From Rhizobium mayense (GTDB taxonomy: Bacteria; Pseudomonadota; Alphaproteobacteria; Rhizobiales; Rhizobiaceae), in the NCBI RefSeq assembly GCF_030272705.1, contig NZ_JARFYM010000010.1, forward strand, positions 276,565 to 340,564: a DNA stretch of 64,000 nucleotides, written 5' to 3'. Below, piece by piece: positions 35,957-43,188 of this stretch. The notes beneath the pieces are model-generated. The model saw nothing but the letters and a program-made list of their open reading frames with translations, did not search any database and was not told the origin of the DNA. Made by a program: the position numbers and the translations under genes. The stretch's first letter is position 1. Every line of letters starts with the position of its first letter.

Positions 35957-37306
35957 ATGCCAAAAGCATCCATGATCTCCCATACGCTCGGTGAAACCGG
36001 TCCGCGGGAAGCCGTGATGACGGGGCCTCACCGCGTCCTAATCATCGGCGGCGGAATAGCCGGTTTGGAAATTGCCTCTAAGCTGCCGAAACGCATCGGC
36101 AGCATGTCGGTTGCCGTGACGCTGGTCGACCGGGAGCCCGCCTATGTCTGGAAGCCGATGCTCCACACCATCGCTGCCGGAACGACTGACGTTTGGCAGC
36201 AGCAAACCTCCTATGTGGCCCAGGCACGCAATCGCAGCTTCGTCTTTGAGCCTGGAGAACTAAAAGCAATCGACCGTCAGGAACATTCCGTCCGCCTCGG
36301 GGCGCTGGAGATTGATGGGCGCTGCATCTTGCCGGAACGGTCTCTTTCCTACGATACCCTGATCCTGGCAGTTGGCAGCCAGGCAAACGATTTCGGGACG
36401 CCAGGCGTTCGCGAGCATTGCCTGACCATCGACAGCCGGTCGCAAGCTATGAACTTCAACCGCCAAGTCATGGCGCGCATGCTCGAAACACTCGCTGCCG
36501 ACGCCACACTGCGCATCGCGGTGGTGGGCGGCGGCGCCACGGGTGTCGAACTAGCCGCAGAACTCATCCAACTCACCGAAGTCACAGCCCACTACGGTGC
36601 CGCGGGACTACGTGATCAAGTCAGGGTCACACTGGTCGAGGGTTCGCCCAATCTGCTGGGTGCCTTCCCCGATCGAGTGGCGATCGCCGCGCGCGAACGT
36701 TTGGAGAAGCTAGGCGTCACCGTTCTCACAGGAGCGCGGGTCGTCGCCGCGGAAGCCGACTGCCTTCGACTTGCGGATGGAGAGCAGATCCCTGCGGAGC
36801 TGAAGGTGTGGGCGGCCGGGGTGAAGGGTTCGGACGCCTGTGCCGCATACGACGGCCTCGAATTGACGCGCAGCAACCAAATCATGGTGAAACCCACCCT
36901 GCAGACGACGGTCGATCCTGCAATCTTTGCGGTCGGCGACTGCTCGAGTCTTGCGGTGGTCGACGGGGGCAAGCCCCTGCCTCCGGCGGCACAAGTCGCG
37001 CACCAGCAGGCGTCGCACCTGATCCGTCATCTTCCCGGTTGGCTGCAGGGCCGAGAGCTGCCGCCCTTCACCTTCCGTGACTTCGGTTCGATCGTATCGC
37101 TCGGCGGCTACGGCGCCTATGGCTCGCTTGGACAATTCGGCCTGTTTAGGGGCGGTTTTATCCGCGGACGCGCGGCTCAGCTCGGCCACGTCCTCCTCTA
37201 TCGCAGCCACCAATCGAGGCTGCACGGCTTCTGGCGCGGCGGTCTGATCTGGCTTGCAGACATGATCAATTCCCGCGTCAGGCCGCGCCTTCGATTGCCC
37301 GACTGA
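35957..37306 (+). CDS. NDH-2-like NAD(P)-FAD oxidoreductase (paralogue 3)
   Basis: This 449-residue flavoprotein has FAD motif VLIIGGGIAGLEIASKLPKR near residue 25, VWKPMLHTIAAGT in the position of the NDH-2 HHLFQPLLYQ motif, second motif IAVVGGGATGVELAAELI, and FAVGDCSSL. It is more divergent than the other two NDH-2 proteins in this window. It starts 19 bases after the previous gene with a TTGGAG site. Two consecutive NDH-2-like genes in one operon suggest either alternative electron entry points or a heterodimer. Confidence 0.87.
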   Translation: MPKASMISHTLGETGPREAVMTGPHRVLIIGGGIAGLEIASKLPKRIGSMSVAVTLVDREPAYVWKPMLHTIAAGTTDVWQQQTSYVAQARNRSFVFEPGELKAIDRQEHSVRLGALEIDGRCILPERSLSYDTLILAVGSQANDFGTPGVREHCLTIDSRSQAMNFNRQVMARMLETLAADATLRIAVVGGGATGVELAAELIQLTEVTAHYGAAGLRDQVRVTLVEGSPNLLGAFPDRVAIAARERLEKLGVTVLTGARVVAAEADCLRLADGEQIPAELKVWAAGVKGSDACAAYDGLELTRSNQIMVKPTLQTTVDPAIFAVGDCSSLAVVDGGKPLPPAAQVAHQQASHLIRHLPGWLQGRELPPFTFRDFGSIVSLGGYGAYGSLGQFGLFRGGFIRGRAAQLGHVLLYRSHQSRLHGFWRGGLIWLADMINSRVRPRLRLPD

Positions 37307-37364
37307 TGGTCCGAGCACCCACCGCACCCTTTCCTACGAATCCTTCCGCGCCGAAAGCTGCCGA

Positions 37365-38006
37365 ATGATGACTCCTGTCCTTCTCGCAACCGTTCTCTCC
37401 GGACTCCTCGTCGGCTTCGTTCACGTGGTGTCCGGACCGGATCACCTCGCCGCCATTGCACCCTATGCCATCGACGCCAAGGCGCGTGCCTGGCGAACCG
37501 GGATTCGATGGGGAGTCGGACATAGCGGGGGTGTCGCTGGCGTCGGGTTTCTTGCCCTCCTGCTGCGGGATGCCCTGTCCATCGATCTCGTGTCCGCATG
37601 GGGCGAGCGCTGCGTGGGCGTGATGCTCTGCGCCATCGGCATCTGGGGACTGAGGGCTGCATTCACCGATCGCTCCGCCCATTGCGATCGGCACCGCGGA
37701 CATCCGCATAGTGCTCGACACAGGCATCCTGCATTCGCGGTCGGCACAGTCCATGGACTTGCGGGAAGTTCGCACCTGCTCGGGGTCGTGCCGGCGCTCG
37801 CCCTGCCCACGGATGCCTACGCGGTGGCCTACCTCCTGCTGTTCGGTCTGGGCACGACTGCCGCGATGGCAGCCTTTTCAATGTTGATTGGCTGGCTCGC
37901 GGGTCGGCCGGGCGCCCGTAGCGTCAAAGTGCAAAATGCCCTCATGGCCTCGTTTTCTATGCTCGCCATCGTCGTCGGAGCCGTGTGGTTCTGCCAGGGC
38001 ATTTGA
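37365..38006 (+). CDS. nickel/cobalt transporter-like membrane protein (NicO/HoxN-type)
   Basis: This 213-residue protein has about six membrane helices. The first contains HVVSGPDHLAAI, an H-x4-DH arrangement like the metal-binding signature of NiCoT/NicO transporters. GIRWGVGHSGGVAGV follows in helix 2. A His-rich loop (about residues 107-125: HCDRHRGHPHSARHRHP) may bind metal. It would move nickel or cobalt across the inner membrane, but related TauE-like proteins exist with other roles. It is the last gene of the TetR-controlled operon; none of the other products is an obvious nickel enzyme. Confidence 0.7.
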   Translation: MMTPVLLATVLSGLLVGFVHVVSGPDHLAAIAPYAIDAKARAWRTGIRWGVGHSGGVAGVGFLALLLRDALSIDLVSAWGERCVGVMLCAIGIWGLRAAFTDRSAHCDRHRGHPHSARHRHPAFAVGTVHGLAGSSHLLGVVPALALPTDAYAVAYLLLFGLGTTAAMAAFSMLIGWLAGRPGARSVKVQNALMASFSMLAIVVGAVWFCQGI

Positions 38007-38122
38007 GCATTCTAATCCCTGGACCTCCGCAAACACGCCAGCACGTAACCGACGTCTAATTGGTGGGAAACCGCATTGGCCTGTCTGGCATCAATGAATC
38101 TCTGAATACAAAGGAAATGAAA

Positions 38123-38992
38123 ATGGAAATGTGCAATGGCTTGAACCAGCCCATATTGAAGGGCGTGCGTCGCTTGGTGGCCGTCAATCTTGGGGTCACT
38201 GCGATGTTTCGGAATGCCGTCCAAACTGCTGCGCTCGGCATGTGCGTAGGATTTGCCACGCTGCCGACAGCTCGAGCGGATGAACCGGCGCCTCCGTTCA
38301 AGCCGGAGATTAGCGAAGAGGCCGCGACTGCTATTTCGCAGATGGGAAAGACGCTGCATGCTAGGGACTTGTCGGTCACGGCAAGAACCGTCAGCGTCTA
38401 CCTGGACGAATCCGGCCAACCGCTTCATATCTTCCATACGATCAAAATCGCCGCCCGCCGGCCCGATCGGATCGCCGTCGAGTTCAGCGGCGATGACGGC
38501 AGACACGATCTATTCTACGACGGCAAAGCGGCCTCGGTCTTCTTTCCCGACAGCAAGAAATACATGACGATCCCCGCGTCGGGCGACACACTGTCCGCGC
38601 TCAACGAGATCGAAGACAAACTGGACCTCGATTTTCCTCTCGCTGTCCTCTTTGCAGGCTCTCCGGACGAAGTTCTGCTGGACGATACCATGGCGGCCCG
38701 GCAGGTGGGTACCGCTACCGTCGACGGGATCGAGTGCCGGCATCTGCTATTCTCGCAGAAGTCCGGCATCGATGTGGAATTGTGGGTCGAGAAGAATGAC
38801 GCAGCGACCCCGCATCGCCTGGTCGTCACCTACCCGTTGCTGCAGGGCCAGCCAAGCTTCGTTGCCGAATTCACCAGTTGGACGACGGAGCCCCCTCTGT
38901 CCGACTCCGAATTCACCTTTGAACCTCCGGCCGATGCGAAAAAGATCGATCCGACGCGAGCCGTCGCGTCGGGATCGGAAGGGAGCCGGTGA
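38123..38992 (+). CDS. secreted DUF2092 protein
   Basis: This protein of about 289 residues has a hydrophobic export signal (NAVQTAALGMCVGFATLPTARA, cleavage likely after ARA before DEPAPP). The DUF2092 region follows, with RPDRIAVEFSGDDGRHDLFYDGK and DGIECRHLLFSQKSGIDVELWVEK. The fold resembles LolA/outer-membrane lipoprotein-sorting proteins, so a periplasmic lipid- or ligand-binding role is possible. I chose the ATG at 38123 for its AAGGAA site; ATGs at 38060 and 38117 are in frame. The stop overlaps the next start by one base, and the pair is closed by a terminator. Confidence 0.8.
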   Translation: MEMCNGLNQPILKGVRRLVAVNLGVTAMFRNAVQTAALGMCVGFATLPTARADEPAPPFKPEISEEAATAISQMGKTLHARDLSVTARTVSVYLDESGQPLHIFHTIKIAARRPDRIAVEFSGDDGRHDLFYDGKAASVFFPDSKKYMTIPASGDTLSALNEIEDKLDLDFPLAVLFAGSPDEVLLDDTMAARQVGTATVDGIECRHLLFSQKSGIDVELWVEKNDAATPHRLVVTYPLLQGQPSFVAEFTSWTTEPPLSDSEFTFEPPADAKKIDPTRAVASGSEGSR

Positions 38993-40062
38993 TGAACGAT
39001 CTGAAGCGCACCTGCCTTGCTTTTCTCGCTTTTACGGCCATCACATCGGACGTCGCCTTCGGTCAGTTTGCGCCGCCGCCCGGCGGTCCGCCGCCCTTGC
39101 CGTCTGGAGGGCCACCCCATTTCCCGTCGGGAGGGCCGAGCGGCCCCGCGCGTCCGCCGATGGCGAGCCACGGTCGACCGCCGGTGAGCGCACAGAAGCA
39201 TCCACCAGCGAACCCCCATACTCGTATGCCAATTGTCGGTGGCGCAAAGGGGCGGTTGGCGGAAGGGCCAGGCCGCGGAGCGAGCAACCTGTCCGGAAAC
39301 ATCCGCAACACGGTGAACTCGGGCGGTAACATCGCCGGCAACCGCACCTTCACGAACGCCGGGGGCAATATCGTCGCGAAGGACTCAGGCAACCTCACCG
39401 TCAACAACTCCGGCGATCTCAAGGTCTCGGGCAACGGCAACGGATACTTTGGCCGTGGATATTATGGTCGCGCAGATCACGGCCGCGCTGAGTATGGCGG
39501 TGGAGACTATGGGCGTGAATACTATCGCCGCGAAGCCTACGCTCTGGGCGGGTATGCGGCAGGCGTCGCCGTCGGTGCGGCAGCCGCGTCGGGCACCGGT
39601 GGAAGGACCTATTCCTCTTATGCAGATCAGTCTGGATCCGCTGCGGGCTCCTCTGGCGCAGCATCCTCCGGTTCGTCCCACGGCAGTGCTCAGAGCTCTG
39701 CCAACGCGGCGTCGTCAAGTTCGTCGCACGGGGGCTCTTCAGGTTCGCCACACGCCAGTTCTTCAGGCTCTGCTGGCGAGGTATATGCGAGCTCTTCCGA
39801 TCAGAGCCGCTCCGGCCAGGCCGTTGCAGACAGGCAGAACCAGAGCGGCGGCAACAGCAGCTCGCAGTCTGTGAATCCTCTGATCGCCGGCCTGTTTGAG
39901 AGCCTTCCACCGGAAGGCACGGCATGGACGTCGGAAGAGGCGGTCGGCTGGCTTCAGGCCGCGGCCGCCAATCTGCGGATCGTCTATAGGATCCAGGGAA
40001 ACATCGTGGTCTCGGGCGAAACCCCGCCGTCGGACTACAATCGCGTACCTGGTAGGAACTAG
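38992..40062 (+). CDS. secreted low-complexity Gly/Ser/Pro-rich protein
   Basis: This 356-residue protein has a signal peptide (about residues 1-24, ending SDVAFG), a Pro/Gly tract (25-65), a stretch of NSGGN/NAGGN/NSGDL repeats that may form a beta-helix (about 97-147), a Tyr/Gly/Arg region (GRGYYGRADHGRAEYGG), a long Ser/Gly/Ala tract (200-285) and a conserved-looking C-terminal domain (NPLIAGLFESLPPEGTAWTS, then WLQAAAANLRIVYRIQG). It is probably periplasmic or surface-exposed. The pairing with DUF2092 by overlapping stop and start is the main clue to its role. Function is unknown. Confidence 0.75.
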   Translation: MNDLKRTCLAFLAFTAITSDVAFGQFAPPPGGPPPLPSGGPPHFPSGGPSGPARPPMASHGRPPVSAQKHPPANPHTRMPIVGGAKGRLAEGPGRGASNLSGNIRNTVNSGGNIAGNRTFTNAGGNIVAKDSGNLTVNNSGDLKVSGNGNGYFGRGYYGRADHGRAEYGGGDYGREYYRREAYALGGYAAGVAVGAAAASGTGGRTYSSYADQSGSAAGSSGAASSGSSHGSAQSSANAASSSSSHGGSSGSPHASSSGSAGEVYASSSDQSRSGQAVADRQNQSGGNSSSQSVNPLIAGLFESLPPEGTAWTSEEAVGWLQAAAANLRIVYRIQGNIVVSGETPPSDYNRVPGRN

Positions 40063-40088
40063 ATCAGCTCAGCATGAGGAAGAGGTTG

Positions 40089-40120
40089 AGGCCGGACGTC
40101 GCACGACGCATCCGGCCTTT
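40089..40120 (+). terminator. intrinsic terminator after the DUF2092 operon
   Basis: AGGCCGGA (40089-40096) pairs with TCCGGCCT (40111-40118), with inner CGTC/GACG pairs, and TTT follows at 40118-40120. It sits 27 bases after the stop codon and faces the convergent tetR gene. Confidence 0.65.
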
Positions 40121-40172
40121 GCCGCGCGCAGTAAACCACACGGCTCTGTCCGCTCTGACGTACCTGCCCAAG

Positions 40173-40859
40173 TCACGCGGCTCGTCCCGAATGTTGAAGA
40201 GCCCCTTTCATAACAAGGTCAATGTGCGCCTCCGTAAGCGCCCTGCCGTCGATCGGTTTCTGATCCGCAAACATCAGCCGCCAGAGGGCAACCTGAAAAA
40301 TCGAACTCGCCAGCACGTCAGGCATGTCGACCGCCGCATCCAGTATAAACTCTCCGGATGTCACGCCTTGCTCGACCAAGGCCGTAAGGGCTGCAAGCGT
40401 CGGTGCGATGAATTGCTCATGAAGGCAATCGACCATTTCGGGAAAACGAGTTCCTTCGGCGATGGATAAGCGCAGGAGTTCTCGTGTCTTTCGGTTATTG
40501 GCCGTGTTCTCATAAGCGATAAGCAGCAGGTCGCGGATCCGGTCGGCGCAGGATCCCCGAAGGCTGCCGATGGCGGTCGACATGTCAGCGGATGACGTCG
40601 AGGCGTGGCGAAACATTTCTCGGAAAAGAACTTCCTTGATCGGGAAATAGAAGTAGATCGTTCCCTTCGTTATCCCCAGTCGGGCTGCGACATCTTCGAC
40701 ACGCGTCGCCGCAAAACCTTTTGCCGAAAACTCCTCGAATGCGGCCTCCAATATTTCCTGGGGCCGCCGCGCCTTCCGTTCCGCCCTCGATGTTCTCTTT
40801 TCAACGCGTTCCATCGGTCTGGAATTGTTCGGATACCCGGCTGACCGCATCTGCTTCAC
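40173..40859 (-). CDS. TetR-family repressor of the RND efflux operon
   Basis: This 228-residue protein has a TetR helix-turn-helix: PQEILEAAFEEFSAKGFAAT, RVEDVAARLGITKGTIYFYF, PIKEVLF. Its C-terminal domain resembles AcrR/RutR-type effector domains (TRELLRLSIAEGTRFPEMV). It is divergent from the two-adaptor RND operon. The gap carries a 46-bp palindrome nearly identical in layout to that at the other tetR gene, so the two repressors may bind each other's sites. The start is uncertain: ATG at 40859 or the Met 15 codons in (MERVEKRTSRAERK). Confidence 0.9.
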   Translation of the reverse strand: MKQMRSAGYPNNSRPMERVEKRTSRAERKARRPQEILEAAFEEFSAKGFAATRVEDVAARLGITKGTIYFYFPIKEVLFREMFRHASTSSADMSTAIGSLRGSCADRIRDLLLIAYENTANNRKTRELLRLSIAEGTRFPEMVDCLHEQFIAPTLAALTALVEQGVTSGEFILDAAVDMPDVLASSIFQVALWRLMFADQKPIDGRALTEAHIDLVMKGALQHSGRAA

Positions 40860-40877
40860 CTATCTCTATGTTGCGCG

Positions 40878-40944
40878 TGTCAACATTTTCCGGCGGCCAT
40901 GTTGACAGCGCCCACTTTAGTCTTTAAGTGGGCGATGTCAACAT
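40878..40944. promoter_or_regulatory. 46-bp palindromic operator and promoter between tetR and the RND operon
   Basis: Outer arms ATGTTGACA (40899-40907) and TGTCAACAT (40936-40944) and inner arms GCCCACTT (40910-40917) and AAGTGGGC (40926-40933) are symmetric about 40921.5. A third half-site TGTCAACAT lies at 40878-40886. TTGACA in the left arm, 17 bases, then TAAGTG make a rightward promoter inside the palindrome. The spacing of all four arms equals that of the site at 28444-28489. Confidence 0.75.
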
Positions 40945-41024
40945 CAGGCATGCGCCTGGCAGCATGAGATGAAGCTGGTCGATCAACAACGCGGCTCTCT
41001 TCGCAAACCGTACCGGAGCAAAAA

Positions 41025-42089
41025 ATGCAGTCCTTTCGAATGCTGGGAATTGGTCTCGCCTGCGCAGTTCTGGCTGCCTGCGAGGAGAAAGCAGAAGTGG
41101 CTCCGCCGCCGCAGCAGGTTCGCGTCGTCTCGGCCGCGGACGCGCAGCATCAACCCGGTGCGGAAATCACCGGCGAGGTGAAGGCAAGGGTCCAGACCGA
41201 ACTTTCCTTTCGCGTCAGCGGTAGGGTTCTCGAGAGAAAGGTCGACGTCGGGTCGCATGTCCACGCCGGCGATGTCCTGGCCCGGCTCAACGACACGGAG
41301 CAACAGGCCGACGTCAGTGTCGCCCGCGCAGCACTGGAGTCGGCGCAGGCGGTCCTCGCGCAAAAGACGCTCGCCTTCAACCGGGCGTCGTCTCTACTGC
41401 AGTCGCAGGCGGTCCCGCGGGCAATCTTTGACGATGCCCAGAAAGAGCTTCTGAGCGCGCAGGCTTCCCTCGAGGCCGCCGAGGCCGCGCTCGCGACCGC
41501 GAAGGACGCGCTGTCCTACACCGAGTTGAAAGCGGCCGCGGACGGCATCATCACGGCGCGCAGCATTGAAGCGGGGCAGGTCGTCTCAGCGGCGCAACCG
41601 GCCTTCACGATCGCCCACGACGGTCCAAGAGATGCGGTGTTTGATGTCTTTGAAGCATTCTTTCTGGACGGCCGTCCTTTGAACGACGTCCTCGTCGCAC
41701 CGGTTTCGGACCCCACGCGAGACGTCCACACCAACATCCGCGAAGTCTCGCCGGTCATAGACGCAAAAGCAGGCACCATCCGGATCAAGGTGGGGCTTCA
41801 GGAGAGCACGTCATGGCCGCTTGGAACCCCCGTCGTGGCCAAGCTGCGCACCGCGCCGCGCGACGGAATCGTGCTGCCCTACACCGCGATAGCATCGGCC
41901 GACGGCGAGCCCGCCGTCTGGCTCGTCAACACCCAAAACCATACCGTTTCGCTTCGCAAGATTTCCGTCGGCCGATACCGCCAGAGCGATTTCATCGTGA
42001 CCAGAGGCGTCGCCCCTCAAGACCTGGTTGTCACCGAAGGTGGAAAATTTCTCAAGGAAGGCCAGGCAGTCGCCTGGGAAGGCAAGTGA
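41025..42089 (+). CDS. RND efflux periplasmic adaptor, lipoprotein (first of two)
   Basis: This 354-residue protein has a lipoprotein signal ending in the lipobox LAAC (Cys about residue 20). It has adaptor motifs GEVKARVQTELSFRVSGRVLE, VDVGSHVHAGDVLARLNDTE, a coiled-coil hairpin, SYTELKAAADGIITARSIEAGQVV and the beta-barrel region. It links an RND pump to an outer-membrane channel. A second adaptor gene follows after one base and the pump after that; no outer-membrane channel gene is present in the operon. The start follows CCGGAGC. The operon lies under the shared palindromic operator. Confidence 0.92.
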   Translation: MQSFRMLGIGLACAVLAACEEKAEVAPPPQQVRVVSAADAQHQPGAEITGEVKARVQTELSFRVSGRVLERKVDVGSHVHAGDVLARLNDTEQQADVSVARAALESAQAVLAQKTLAFNRASSLLQSQAVPRAIFDDAQKELLSAQASLEAAEAALATAKDALSYTELKAAADGIITARSIEAGQVVSAAQPAFTIAHDGPRDAVFDVFEAFFLDGRPLNDVLVAPVSDPTRDVHTNIREVSPVIDAKAGTIRIKVGLQESTSWPLGTPVVAKLRTAPRDGIVLPYTAIASADGEPAVWLVNTQNHTVSLRKISVGRYRQSDFIVTRGVAPQDLVVTEGGKFLKEGQAVAWEGK

Positions 42090-42090
42090 G

Positions 42091-43188
42091 ATGACACTCA
42101 ATCGCATATGCACCGCTCTCCCGCTTCTTCTGTCGCTATCGCAGCTTGCAGGCTGCGATCAGAACTCCGTCGCAGCGGAGGAGACGGCTCCCCGTCCTGT
42201 CAAAGTCGTCATGGCAGCGGCCGAACGGGACAAAGCGGCAAGCTCGCCCGGCGTGGTGCGGGCCCGCATCGAGACCGACCTGGCTTTTCGCACGCTCGGT
42301 CGAATGGTCTCTCGCAAGGTTGATGTCGGCGACCTGGTGCACAAGGGTGATGTCCTCGCCGAGATCGATCCCCTCAGTCTTCAACTCGCCGTTGATAGCG
42401 CCGAAGCCGACCTCCGCAACGCCCAGGCGCTGTTGGAGAACGCCGAGACGACCGAAATACGCAAGCGAAAGCTCATGCAGAGCAGTGCGGCAAGCATTGC
42501 GGATCATGATCTCGCCGTCCAGCAACTCAAATCGGCTGTCGCCAATGTCGCGAAAGCGACGGCCAGCCTTGCGAAGGCACGCGAGCAGCTAGGCTACGCC
42601 GAGCTGAGAGCCGAGTTCGACGGCGTCGTGACCGCGACCTCCGCGGAAATTGGCCAGACCGTCTCGGCCGGCCAACCAGTCTTGAAACTGGCGCGCCTCG
42701 AGCAGCGCGACGTGGTCATCGATGTGCCGGAAGCGCAGTTCAGTCGCGTTCGCCTGAACGACCTCTTCAACGTCGCCCTCCAGCTCGACAGCACGATCCA
42801 GACCGTTGGTGTAGTCCGCGAGATTGCGCCGCAGGCCGATCCCAACACCCGCACCTATCGGCTGAAGATCGGGATCGATCAGGCGCCGGACATCTTCCGC
42901 CTTGGCGCAGTGGTCACTGCGACGCCGCTTGTCGGGGAAAGGAAGCAGGCGATCACGCTGCCGCTCTCCGCCATTCGCCGTGAAGGCGGTACCAGCCAAG
43001 TATGGGTGGTAGATCGCGCCACGTCCCAGGTCGTCCTGAGGCCGGTTGAACTCGAAGGTCCGGCGTCCGCCCCCCGTTCCGTCCTGGTTCAAGCAGGCCT
43101 GAAGGAAGGCGAAGAGATTGTCGTCGCCGGAGTCGAAGAACTCACCGATGGACAGAAAGTGAGACTCGGACAGGAGCCACGCCCGTGA
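42091..43188 (+). CDS. RND efflux periplasmic adaptor, lipoprotein (second of two)
   Basis: This 365-residue protein has a signal with lipobox LAGC (Cys near residue 21). Its adaptor layout repeats that of the preceding gene: ARIETDLAFRTLGRMVSRKVDVGDLVHKGDVLAEID, a helical hairpin, GYAELRAEFDGVVTATSAEIGQTV and a barrel. Two non-identical adaptors for one pump are known in some RND systems, where they may form mixed rings. The start overlaps the upstream end closely and its stop overlaps the pump gene by four bases, so all three are co-translated. Confidence 0.92.
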   Translation: MTLNRICTALPLLLSLSQLAGCDQNSVAAEETAPRPVKVVMAAAERDKAASSPGVVRARIETDLAFRTLGRMVSRKVDVGDLVHKGDVLAEIDPLSLQLAVDSAEADLRNAQALLENAETTEIRKRKLMQSSAASIADHDLAVQQLKSAVANVAKATASLAKAREQLGYAELRAEFDGVVTATSAEIGQTVSAGQPVLKLARLEQRDVVIDVPEAQFSRVRLNDLFNVALQLDSTIQTVGVVREIAPQADPNTRTYRLKIGIDQAPDIFRLGAVVTATPLVGERKQAITLPLSAIRREGGTSQVWVVDRATSQVVLRPVELEGPASAPRSVLVQAGLKEGEEIVVAGVEELTDGQKVRLGQEPRP

